From Camarhynchus parvulus (Eukaryota > Chordata > Aves > Passeriformes > Thraupidae): a stretch of DNA of 64,000 bases. This document shows, piece after piece, positions 52,372 to 62,069 of the stretch (its first letter is position 1; each line of letters begins with the position of its first letter). The notes under the pieces were generated by a model. The model made no database searches. It was not told the origin of the DNA and saw only the letters and a list, made by a program, of their open reading frames with translations. The DNA lies in assembly GCF_901933205.1 (NCBI RefSeq), contig NC_044597.1:62001-126000 (forward strand), written 5' to 3'. The position numbers and the translations under genes were made by a program.

Positions 52372-52560
52372 CTGGCGCTGCCGCTCCTGCCGCCGCCGCC
52401 CGGCAAAGCGCTCCCCGGGCACCGCGCGGATCCCGCCGCCGCCGGGGGCAGGAGCAGCAGCAGGAGGAGGAGGGAGGGAGGGAACCTGCTGCGGCGGCGG
52501 CGGCGGCGGCACGGGCGGGAAGAGGAGGCCGGGGGCGGCTCCGCGGCTTCCACCGCGGGC
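52372..52560 (-). other. TLK2: Probable TLK2 non-coding exon 1 (outer end approximate)
   Basis: A strong donor, GCGCCAG|GTGAGA, ends the exon at 52372. It is the best donor match in the island for splicing to the acceptor at 50547-50548. The transcription start is not visible, so the outer end is only a guess. Alternative donors, (CACG|GTGAGA) near 52235 and (GGG|GTGAGA) near 52129, are possible. Confidence 0.4.
52492..52509. repeat. (CGG)6 trinucleotide run in the TLK2 promoter/5' UTR
   Basis: Six CGG units lie on the plus strand (CCG in the TLK2 transcript), next to an AGG/GGA-rich purine patch at 52449-52483. If the donor at 52372 is used, the run would be in or just upstream of the 5' UTR. 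Confidence 0.85.
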
Positions 52561-52876
52561 ACTGAGGCTGAGAAGGGCGGAGGGGAAGGGTGGCGAGGGG
52601 TGGAGAGGGAACGCTCCGGGCTGGGGGTAGGCCGCGGATCCCCGGCCTCGCGTGAGGGGCCTGGCCGGGCCGGAGCGCGCGCGGGCCGGCGGCGGCAGGA
52701 CAAAGGCCTCGCGGGAAGACCCGGCGCCCAGGTAGGGCGGACGGGCGGGGCGGGGGTGCACGGGGCCGGCGGGCGCGGTGGGGCCGGGGCAGGTGCGGCC
52801 CCTCGTCCCTCCCGCCCCGCGGCGCTGGGCCCGGCCCGGCCGATGGGGGCACACGCGCTGGGGAAACCGCGTCGCG

Positions 52877-52886
52877 TCTCGCGAGA
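52877..52886. promoter_or_regulatory. TCTCGCGAGA promoter palindrome
   Basis: The exact ten-base palindrome TCTCGCGAGA is present inside a slightly longer inverted repeat (GTCTCGCGAGAC). This motif is a known vertebrate CpG-island promoter element, common at housekeeping and bidirectional promoters and linked to Kaiso/ZBTB33-type binding. It lies about 500 bases upstream of the inferred first-exon donor of TLK2. Confidence 0.7.
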
Positions 52887-52889
52887 CTT

Positions 52890-53670
52890 GCGCGGCGGGA
52901 GGGGGGAGGGGGTCAGGGGGCGTGGCTTGAATGGGGTGGGGCCTGAGGGGGCGGAGGGAGGGGCGGGGGCGGCAGGTGGGGGGGTCAGTGGGGCCTGGGG
53001 GTCAGGGCAGGTCGGACAGGGCAGGGGGAATGGGGAGGTCACACAGGGTAGGGGGGCAGCGGGGGATCAGAGTTCTATGGGATCCGGGGTGAGGCTTGGC
53101 CCTCATTTGGACCTGCGGCTCAGGGCAGGTCTGAGGGGGTAGGGGGCATGGCAGGTGTCACACAGGTCTGGGGGAGCAGCAAGGGCTTAGGATGGACCGT
53201 GGGGTTATGGGACTCGGGGGGACTGAAGGGGCAGCAGGCTCAAGGGCAGTTCAGATCTAGCTTTGGGATGGGGACAGGCCTGGGGGGCACTGGGGAGTAA
53301 TACACGGGTGGGCAGGAAGCAGAGGTTCAGAGACCCATGGAGTCGGGGGGACTGGGGTGGTAGGCATAAGGTGGGGTCAGAAGGGCCTGGGGGGCACAGG
53401 ACGTATGGAGGGTGGGTAGACAGGACTGAGGGGCAACAGAATGTCAAGGTGGACTATGGGGTCATGGAGGGATGAGGGGGCAGGCACAATGCAGGGGTTG
53501 GATCCAGCCTTGGGGAGAGGTCAGGGCTGAGGGTCAGCAAGGTGGGGGCAGGGGGTGATCACAGGTGGCGAGGCAGCAAGGGTCAGGGGGCAGAGGGTGC
53601 TGGGGCATGACAGGCACAAGGTGGGGTCAGATCCAGCCAGGGCCTGGGGGTGGGGCAGGGCAGGCCTAGG
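52890..53670. other. G-skewed tract with quadruplex-type runs
   Basis: The plus strand is strongly G-rich with many runs of three to six G residues. The stretch near 52897-52921 alone has four or more such runs with short spacers, fitting a G-quadruplex pattern. Recurrent words such as GGGGTCAG and GGGGCAGCA suggest degenerate minisatellite-like structure. No exon was recognised. Confidence 0.65.
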
Positions 53671-55218
53671 GACATGCCACCACCAGGGTAGAAGAGGCTG
53701 ACCTACCCCCTGTCCCAGGATGCCCCAGAGAGGGGGTGCAGGTATGACATCCCACCCCCCAGTTCTTCACCTCCTCTCCAGTCTTCATCTTAAACACCCA
53801 CGAGCAATCTCACTCCCCAAACCACCCTCATACCCCAGAGTAAAGGGTGCAAGGGCACCTCAGCACCCCAAATGATCCCCACTCCATCCTTGCCCCCTGG
53901 GAACACCACCTGGAATGGGCTGGGCCCCTGGGTTGGGGCTGATCCAACAGGTATATAATCTGTGAGACACAACCCGGGTGCCTCAGCAGCCCCCAAGACA
54001 CACTCTCGCCTTTCCAAGGCCAAACTGCCATCACAGTCGGGAAAAGAGGCCCCAAAATTAATAAAGATAGGTCTTGTTCCAGCTGGAATGAAGCAATTCC
54101 ACTGCAGTTCATTCGGCTCATTGCAGGCAGCAGGGGCAGGACCCAAAGCACTGCGGGTGTTGCACCCGCTCGCTCCAAGGCTGAATCAGCTTTCCTAAAA
54201 GCAAACAAGCAGAAGAGGATTGTTGGGAAAGGAAGTGGCCAGGCCTGTCCAAGGGGAGGCAGGCGCGGATTAGCAATGGGAGTGGAGGTTCCTGGAGCTC
54301 GATAAAGGATTTCCCAGGGCTGGGAACACAGAGGGAGCTCCGTCCCCTCCCCTTCACTATGTGACATCGAGCGATTTATGACCGAACTGGAGCCGACTAG
54401 TTTGGCAAAAGAGATGTGGAGAGGAGCCAGCAGAGCATCGTGGAAAAACTGCTCCTGCAAGGCGATGGGGGAAATTGTGTTATTTTAAAATTGCTAATTT
54501 ATTGTACTTTGTTAAGTTGGTGCAGCAAATGGCTCTGGGAGTGCTGCCTGCTTGTGCAAGCTGCTTTTCCTGTGCTTTAATCTGTTTTTTTTTTCAGTAC
54601 AAGAGCCACTCCAGTTTCAGCTCCTGCTCTGTAAGTCACATTTTCAGCATGATCAGGGGTAGGAGTTTGTAAAATAAATAATTAAATAAATAGTTGTTTG
54701 TGTCTGTATTGGGTTGTGTTTTTAAAGAAAAAATCTTGGAGTAAATATTCCATCAGCTGGTAGCTAATTACAGCCATTTAGGGAACGTTAATTAGGACCA
54801 CTTGCAGTGAACATTGTTCAAGGAGGTTTAAATTTCATTAGTGCATTTCAGTTTGATTTTGGGTGGAGAGTGGAGGAGTTGTGAAAGCTATTACACCTAA
54901 TAAAGGGACTGACTTACTGAACCCGCTAGCTCTTCTGGACTCCACTGCCTTAAGAAACACCTCCAACTCCAAAGGGAGCAGTTCACCTCCTGAGAGTGCC
55001 AGAACTGGACACCACTAGCAACCAATCTATGGTACTGTCCCCCACCTTTGTGTTTTAGGGGTTATAGGGGATCATTTTGGTCTAATTTTTCCTGTGCTTT
55101 TTTGACGGCGCTTGATGGGGCACTTCCTCCTCCTTCTCCATACATTGCTAGGACTGCATTGCCAGGTATCACAATGCCATCAGTATTTCCATGTAGGCCA
55201 CCAGAAGAAACTTTTGCT
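53671..55218. other. Intergenic DNA upstream of TLK2
   Basis: No exon of a known neighbour was recognised. In particular, I looked for methyltransferase-like exons of METTL2, the human neighbour on this side, and saw none. A T-run lies at 54584-54594. Open frames near 53828-54460 have no domain content. Confidence 0.45.
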
Positions 55219-55372
55219 GTCACAGAATCACAGAATGGTTTATGTTGGAAAGGTCCCCAAAGGTCCTATCCCACCCTCTACCACGGACAGGGACATCTTC
55301 CACCAGACCAGGTTGCTCTGAGCCCCCATCCAACCTGTTCTTTTACACTTTCAGGGATGGAGCAGCCACAAC
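55219..55372 (-). mobile_element. CR1 LINE 3'-end fragment
   Basis: The plus strand reads CACAGAATCACAGAATGG, then GGAAAGGTCCCCAAAGGTCC, CAGGGACATCTTCCACCAGA and CCATCCAACCTG, which is the reverse complement of a CR1 3' end. The 3' terminus is at about 55219. The copy is 5' truncated. Confidence 0.9.
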
Positions 55373-58300
55373 CTCTGTCATTTCCTGATGGTCGTTTGCT
55401 CACTGTCATTTTCACTGAAATCACAGACCAATGCCCCTCTTCTCCTTCCCTCCAGTAGGACCAAATTCCCAGGGAGAGCCTCCTGGAGAATCCACTGCAA
55501 CCAGGATGTTTTCCTAGACATCCCTTGATGCACCACTGAGTTCCAGGCCTGTCAGAGGACCCATGGCAACAGCCCTGGGCTCTGCTGGGTCAGGCTAGAA
55601 CAGAAGGTGGTGACATCTGATAAGGAACAGATAAACTCAGGTTGCACTGTCCTCCTCCTGTGACTCCCCTTCTCCTGCCCTGCATTCCTCTGAAATAATT
55701 GGGGTTTCTCTTCTCACTCCCAAATTCAGGACTGGGGCACATCCCCTTCAGCACATTCTGTAAAGGCAGCCCTTGTGTTTTGCAGTTAAAGTGCTCTGCT
55801 ACCTCAGCTCTGCTCCTGCATGTCCAGAAGTTCATCCTTGCTGTAGTCATATCCTTCCTGACGCTCCTCTGCTGCACACTGAACTATGGTCCTCTCCACC
55901 TTCATCCTCTGATGAGCTGCTCAGAACACTTCCAGCTTCAATTTCCTTTCCAAGATGCCAAAATTGCACCTCACACCAGACATGGCAGCTGGTCCCTTTG
56001 TGGCACAGAGAGGGAAGGAATCAACAAGTTGTAGCTGTATTTCTGGCTGTAAGCAGGAATTTCAGAGCAGCCTTTAAGGATCCCACTTGCTGTCAGCAAA
56101 GTACAGGTAGGTACAAGGGATTTTCAGAAAAGTTTGTCAGATAACAGTAGAAAGGAAGTTCCTGGATAAATTTCCCAGTGATCTCAGAACTTCTTCCTCC
56201 TACACTTCATCAGGACACAGCTCTGAACAGAGATGCACTGCACAGCCCAGCCTGGTACAACACTTCCAACTGTGCTGTGCCAGCACACGTGAGATTGGGC
56301 TCCCTGGAACAGCAAAGGTCTCTCAGGTAAAAATATAATTATCAGTGTTGACACATCACACTTGGACTACTTTTTATGACATATTCTCTCCTGGGAGCTG
56401 ATCCCCCAGGTTTGGACTCAGTAGAGAATTGGTGGAGTGTTTTTGTTTGTTTTCTGTTGGTGGATTTTTTGTTTTGTGGGAGGTCTTTTTTGTTTGTTTG
56501 GCTTTTTGGGTGTTTTTTTGTTGTTGTTGTTTTTTCAATAAGGAAAGCCAACTTATCGGAAAGTGCTTCTGGTCAGAAAAGGTCAGCTTATTTCTGTTCT
56601 TACAGGTAAAGTTTTGCTCTTCAAAGTGGCTGGAATATGTAAATAGTTCATCATTTTGTACAGGAAATTTTCTGATTCAATTAAAAATTCTAATGTCAAC
56701 TTCTAAGATACTACTTCTAAAAGCTTATAAAGCCTCAAAACTAAAACAATGTAAGTTTAGAAATCAAGATTCTATTGACCTCAACTTGATTTTTCTCATC
56801 ATATTACAGTTAGGGAGCAATTTCTGAGTGTTTCACATTCTGGCCCAGCAAGAAAAGAAACTATTTGGACCTCCAAGAATTCTCATGCAGGCAAACTCCT
56901 CCTTCCAGCCCACACCTGAGTGACGTATGAAACTATTCTGTTTTCTCTTTTTCTCATTAACTTTTTAAGAGCCCATAAGCTTTGGTCCTTTCAGAGAAGC
57001 TTGTTATGAGCAACCGAGTATGCAAATGGCTGATCAAATATTATCTCATCCATGGGGACAAGCCAGCTCTCTGCCAGCATCAGCTCTGCCAGATCTCTCC
57101 TGTCCACATCCTGCTCTCCAGGTCTGCCATCAACCAGTGTTAATGTCTCTGATTACATTACTGTGGTAGCTCTCCTCTTCTTGTCTCAGCCTCCCTGGAT
57201 GTCAGTAATATGCTTAGTACACAGCACTTGTATCATGTTTTGAAAAACCACTCAGCTGCCACAGCCATCTTCTTTGTCACTGGAGCTTGGAGCTCCCCTC
57301 CACAAGCACAGCACACTCAGCAAAACAGCAGCAAGCCCTGCCTTCCCACCACAGCTTCTCTGCTAACCCACAGGACAGATTAGACCAAAGTTGGGTAAGA
57401 TTTTATAGAGATTTTAACAGAGCATATAACAAGTTCCTTCTGCCTTCAATTTTGAAAAGATAAAATGTCAGAAGTAAAGATTCTGATATTTTAAATGTGT
57501 TTTTGGTGACTTTTCTTTGCCTCTGCTTTCCAGGCTTGTGGAATACACTAACTGCATTTTCCCAAGCATTTCTGTAATGCCATAAGGTGTGCAAATCTAC
57601 TGATATAAGGTACACAACAGAAGAGCTGAGAGTCCTCGGTGATACTAGGACACAGGCAGCTGGGGACTGGAGAAAAACAACAAATAGCCTGTATCTTTAA
57701 AACATAAAAGCTGGCATAAGTTACCTCAAATCCAAACATTTTATAGCACTAGGGGAAAAAAACCCCAACCAAAACTTGCAAGAGTATAACACTCAACAGG
57801 GTTTTGAAGATTTTAGCACCATGGATGGTGTCACCTCCAGGCATCACATCCTGAAGAGGCCTACCCTTGTCTGCACAGCAGATATTGTTAGACCTAATGA
57901 GGCATGAGCTGCCAGTGAAGATTTTTCTAGGCTTGGGGCATTCAAAACATGTCCATTCAAAACATGTTGCCCTTGTGTGGATTCTTGTCTACTAAGGGTA
58001 GGGCTTTGCCACACTAGGAACATTAAAAGTGTCTTTCCTCATTTTCCTTAGGGAGACAACTGATATTTGAGATTTGAGTACCTCCAAGATAAAACACCAT
58101 TGCCTGACTCCTTCCTGAGGCCATTCCAGTCTCCACCCTCCTACACAATGGAGTTTATCTCTGAGGTTGTTTCTGCCCCTCCCTCTCTCTATACCTTCAG
58201 GTATCCCATTAGGGAGGCTTTGATACCCAAACCCAGCAGGAAAGCATCCAGGTCACTCAGCCTTCAAAGAAGCAGCAAGCCATGCGCAGCCCCAGAGCCC

Positions 58301-58639
58301 TGATCCAAGGCAATGTGTGTCCTGCTGCTGGAGGAGGAAGGCAGCTGTGTGCAAGCACCTGGAATTGTGCAGCCACCTGGAACTGCACAGCTGCCATGGC
58401 CCAGCTGAGGGGAAACAAGCATTGCAGATAGGAAAGGAAGATCTCTGCGATCCCAAAGCACACAGTACTGGAAACGTTCACTGGTTCTGCAAGCATTTGG
58501 AACAATGCGATCCTCCTCAATTTGCCAGCAAGTCCTTCCCTCTCCTTGCTCACTCTTGGATTCCCAGAATACAAGAGGACTTTATTCTCAACAGGGATTG
58601 CCTCCTGCTTTTCTTTCTCCTGCATAAAATGGGCAAAAC
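55373..58639. other. Intergenic DNA with a T/G-rich low-complexity patch
   Basis: No exon was recognised. The patch at 56436-56536 consists of T-runs broken by G (GTTTGTTT and TTGTTGTTG words). A direct duplication of CATTCAAAACATGT occurs at about 57939-57968. Other sequence looks unique. Confidence 0.5.
56436..56536. repeat. T/G-rich low-complexity patch
   Basis: About 100 bases on the plus strand are nearly all T and G, including (TTG)4 near 56519-56531. The phenylalanine/cysteine/valine-rich open frame translated from it is a composition artefact. Confidence 0.85.
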
Positions 58640-59013
58640 TGTGGGAAGAGATGGGATGGAGTTGAGCTGCAGGCCATGGCACACACCTGCAGGAGCACAT
58701 CGGAGCACAAAGAAGCACATGGCAGCACAGAGAGGCTTGTCTCTGCCTGACCTTGGAGGAGGAGGTGCCACGTGGCAGGGCCCTGCAGAGAGGAGCCTGC
58801 CAGAAGCTGACAGACGGGTGAACAGCCGTGACCACCCCACAGAAGGATATTAAGAAAGCGTGTTGCTGATGTGGCGATGGGTGATAGGTTGCTCAGTGAG
58901 AACTACCATATAAGGAAATACTGTGTCTTGAAGAAGTGTATAAAACCACCTTGTTTCTTTGAATAAACGGTTCTGATTCCTTGCCGGTCCCAGTCCATGC
59001 CTCAGTTGTTAAA
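58640..59013 (+). repeat. 5' LTR of the provirus
   Basis: It starts TGTGGG and ends TTAAA where its partner has TTACA. A TATA box (TATAAAA, 58939-58945) and a poly(A) signal (AATAAA, 58962-58967) are in the expected order for U3-R-U5. The last bases, AA instead of CA, are a likely point mutation. Confidence 0.9.
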
Positions 59014-59015
59014 AA

Positions 59016-59034
59016 TGGCACCCCAAATTGGGAC
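59016..59034 (+). other. Primer-binding-site-like sequence
   Basis: TGGCACCCCAAATTGGGAC begins two bases after the LTR end. It resembles the lysine-tRNA type of primer site found in betaretrovirus-like elements, with several differences. The tRNA assignment is an inference. Confidence 0.6.
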
Positions 59035-59192
59035 TTGATAGGCAACTAGTGGTTGCATCGGTAGCAACGCTCGGCTGAACTTTACAGGTGGCTGAAATGA
59101 AGCCTGGGAGCTGAAACGAAGCTTGGGAACTGAAATGAAGCTCATGGTGCCAATCAACTTTTCTGCAAGACTGAGGGTAGCAGCTGAGAACG

Positions 59193-59915
59193 ATGGGGGA
59201 TGAACAGAACGTTGCAGAGACATTAGAAGAGATTTTAAAAAAGCACTTCAGGAAAGTTGAATCTACAGATTTGGACAGATTCTTCTTCTAGGCAAAAGAC
59301 TATGATTCAACTTTAGATGACACCAATATTTTTGACCCTCGGACATGGGACACTTTTGGGCATGTGTTGTGGGACAGAGTTTTGCAAGTCAATGCAGCAC
59401 TGACAAAGCTTTTGCATCCGTGGTGGACAGTGTGCAAGGCACTCAGGGTGCATGTGGCACCCACAGACTGGACAATGAAGGACGCTTGTGCCACTGCAGG
59501 AGCTGTGCTGACCCCTTCTGCACTGCCAGAAAATGACTGTAAATCTGTTGGGGCTGATGGAGGAAAACCAGAAGATGGCTTCTGGTTCCCCAACCCATTT
59601 GATCCTGGAGGGGACCCTGATGGTATCCTAGAAGTGCTTGTTCTGCCCTGTGCCATCAGGTGGAGCTGTGTTGCGGTGAGCAGCTGGAGCCAGGTGGGCC
59701 ATTCACAGTACCGTGTTCCCTCTCTGTTTGCCCTGTGCAAGAGTGAGGCAGCAGCAGCAGCGGGAGGCCGTGGGGAGCCGCAAGGGCGCAGTGCTGTAGC
59801 GGCGGTGGTGAGTGCAAGGCGCCAAGCAGATGGTGGTGGGCACATGGCAAGGCTGTGCCAATGCTGGCAAGGACATGGCACAGCCAGGGGACGGCGGCAA
59901 ACACTGCGCCGGTGA
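59193..59915 (+). pseudogene. gag-like pseudogene of the provirus
   Basis: An ATG at 59193 opens 32 codons and then meets an in-frame TAG at 59289-59291. The same frame continues open to a TGA ending at 59915. The first part has the acidic and tryptophan-containing character of a retroviral matrix region. The later part becomes alanine/glycine/arginine-rich and does not look like capsid. It has no recognisable major homology region or zinc knuckles, so it is both interrupted and truncated. Its position right after the LTR and primer site supports the gag assignment. Confidence 0.6.
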
Positions 59916-60473
59916 CAGAGCAGGGCCAGTGGGACGTGAGCAGCTCTCTGCATATGGGCAGTAAGAAGATGACCCAAGCAGCCTGGTGGCACCGGCAAGT
60001 GCAGTGCCAAGTCCCTGCTCCCTGCACAAGGCAGGGGTTGCCCAGGGAGACTAGGCCGCCACCTTCTGCAGGGGTGGCTGCAAGCTTGGCATAATGTTCC
60101 TGCTGCTGGTCTGTGAAACTGTCCTGTTTTTGTTACTCAGAATGTTGCCACAATCCTAGAGCCTATCTCAAAGACTGCTTTTTTTACCACACCACCTTGT
60201 GACCGCCTGGATTGTTCTAATTGCTTTTTGTTATGGATGGTCCTGTATTTTAAAGTATTTTTTTGCTCTTGTTAAAAACTAACTTTATATTTTCGCTAAG
60301 CAATAGGTTTTGACATGACTGGTAATTAGAGTCAAGGTTAACTAGGTGATGGTAGTATATTTCTGGATCCAGACAGCATTAATACATAGAGTTTTTATGA
60401 AGGCATTTAGTTGTGAAATAATTATTTAATGTTACTAATATGCATTCTTTTGGTTACATTAATAAAGGTTTGC

Positions 60474-61127
60474 TTGTACATATTTTGGGGAAACCCTCCC
60501 AGTCAAGGCTTGGGCCCTGGCCTCGCGCTGGCCCTGGCTGGTTAGGGAAATATGCTGTCAGACCCAAGTGTTTCTGCGCTAAAGTGTAATCAATTCATTT
60601 TGACTTGCTGATTTGGTCTTATAAAAGCTGGACCCCCTTCTGAGGCAAACTTAGAAACCTTGTCCAGAAAAAGTTTTCCAGGTCTCACTGTGAAATGGGT
60701 CTCTGTGGTGGCAAACAGCAGGCCTGTATAAGGCCTTGCAGACTGAATCCTAACTTGGTCTAACATAGCTGTGAGAAAGCTAACAGCTCCTCATGAAAAC
60801 AGAAACCTGTAACAGCAAAAACCAACTTGTTTCCCTGCAAAAGAATTCTACAGATTAGGACTGTTTTCTTTCACCGGTTTCAATAATCCCAACCGTCTCA
60901 GCAAAAGAATGAAAACAGTATCTCACAAACAACCCTTTCTTGCACGTAGACACCTTGGTCAAGACTGACCAATTACTATGGAGTAACAGCTTATTACTGA
61001 CCAATAGGGGAAAGACATGGGAGGGTTTATAAAACTATATAAAGGGATATATAAAATAAAGTGATAGATTTTTTCACATCTTGAAAGAGTGTGTCTTGTC
61101 TCTCTGAAATGAGGTCAACAGCAACAG
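60474..61127 (+). repeat. Foreign LTR-like block inside the provirus
   Basis: The block resembles an LTR unrelated to the flanking pair. It has TATA-type motifs (TATATAAAGG near 61034), AATAAA at 61055-61060, a U5-like stretch and a CAACAGCAACA end at about 61127. The left end is uncertain: TGTACATATT at 60474 and TGTGAAATGG at about 60692 are both candidates. No target duplication was found. It could be a nested solo LTR or a segment captured by recombination. Confidence 0.5.
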
Positions 61128-61273
61128 GGCTCTCCAGCAATGGCAGACTGTGGGTGATGGTAAAGTATTTAGGCAGTTAAAGGCATTATCTGGCTTATTT
61201 TTGCTCAGTAGTGCTTGTTGTTTTTTAGATGCATTGTTTTACTGGGTTGAAACATATTCATATTATAGTTGTT

Positions 61274-61290
61274 AAAACAAAAAAGAGGGA
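61274..61290 (+). other. Internal polypurine tract (extra copy)
   Basis: The 17 bases AAAACAAAAAAGAGGGA are identical to the tract at 61677-61693 in front of the 3' LTR. This copy is followed by TGTGGGATGGGC (61292), which looks like the start of a different LTR that then breaks off. It marks the end of a second element joined into this provirus. Confidence 0.7.
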
Positions 61291-61676
61291 CTGTGGGATG
61301 GGCTATATTCCCCACAAAGGCCTTACACATTCTTCATTTTTACAATCACATTCAGAATGACCTAACTGCAGTCTAACAACATTTTTGTGAATCACAAGCT
61401 CATTCAGACTTACTAAGAATCTTGAAAGTAAAAAATGGGAAGGACCCTTTTCATTGATAACCTGGGGACAATGTTATGCTTATGTTTTCACAGATTCCAG
61501 TCCACGATGGGTACCTGCAAGAGTGATTCAACCAGCCTTGGTTGTTCTAGCTTTATCATCAGCTTGTGGGGAAGCTGAGAGAACAACATGAATGGAACTT
61601 GTTTGGTTTGGGTTGTGGGCCAATGTTGGAATGTTCTAATGTTGGGAGTGTTTCGTTTAGTGATTCTTGTTTGTAT

Positions 61677-61693
61677 AAAACAAAAAAGAGGGA
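61677..61693 (+). other. Polypurine tract before the 3' LTR
   Basis: AAAACAAAAAAGAGGGA lies two bases before the TG of the 3' LTR, the expected place for plus-strand priming in reverse transcription. Confidence 0.8.
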
Positions 61694-61695
61694 AT

Positions 61696-62069
61696 TGTGG
61701 TCAGAGACAGGATGGAGTTGAGCTGCAGGCCATGGCACGCACCTGCAGGAGCACATCGGAGCACAAAGAAGCACATGGCAGCACAGAGAGGCTTGTCTCT
61801 GCCTGACCTTGGAGGAGGAGGTGCCACGTGGCAGGGCCCTGCAGAGAGGAGCCTGCCAGAAGCTGACAGACGGGTGAACAGCCGTGACCACCCCACAGAA
61901 GGATATTAAGAAAGCGTGTTGCTGATGTGGCGATGGGTGATAGGTTGCTCAGTGAGAACTACCATATAAGGAAATACTGTGTCTTGAAGAAGTGTATAAA
62001 ACCACCTTGTTTCTTTGAATAAACGGTTCTGATTCCTTGCCGGTCCCAGTCCATGCCTCAGTTGTTACA
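61696..62069 (+). repeat. 3' LTR of the provirus
   Basis: It starts TGTGGT and ends TTACA, 374 bases, the same length as the 5' LTR. TATAAAA is at 61995-62001 and AATAAA at 62018-62023. All bases after about position 50 match the 5' LTR except the penultimate base. The open frames read from it are shared with the 5' LTR and are not genes. Confidence 0.9.

Larger units (their letters stand above)
58640..62069 (+). mobile_element. Betaretrovirus-like endogenous provirus, defective and mosaic
   Basis: This 3430-bp element has two 374-bp LTRs (58640-59013 and 61696-62069) in direct orientation, a primer-binding-site-like sequence just after the first LTR and a purine tract just before the second. 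The interior, about 2.7 kb, is far too short for full gag-pol-env. It holds a gag-like pseudogene at the 5' end, a foreign LTR-like block (about 60474-61127), a second purine tract (61274-61290) and a scrap resembling the integrase C-terminus (about 61490-61540). By eye the LTRs differ at only six positions, five of them in the first 50 bases, which points to a recent insertion or to conversion. The six bases next to each end (CAAAAC and CATAAT) do not match, so no clean target duplication is visible. It encodes no complete protein and must have depended on helper functions. Confidence 0.85.

Noticed and set aside
53828..54460. 210-codon minus-strand open frame upstream of TLK2, considered as a METTL2 exon
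   Set aside because: It has no methyltransferase motif and no similarity that I recognise to METTL2, the human neighbour on this side.
58257..58853. Open frames of 178-192 codons at the left LTR and matching ones at 61559-61909
   Set aside because: They are translations of LTR sequence shared by both copies and do not resemble viral proteins.
59300..60010. 236-codon minus-strand open frame opposite the gag-like region
   Set aside because: It is the reverse shadow of the gag-like pseudogene and its GC-rich tail, with no recognisable domain.
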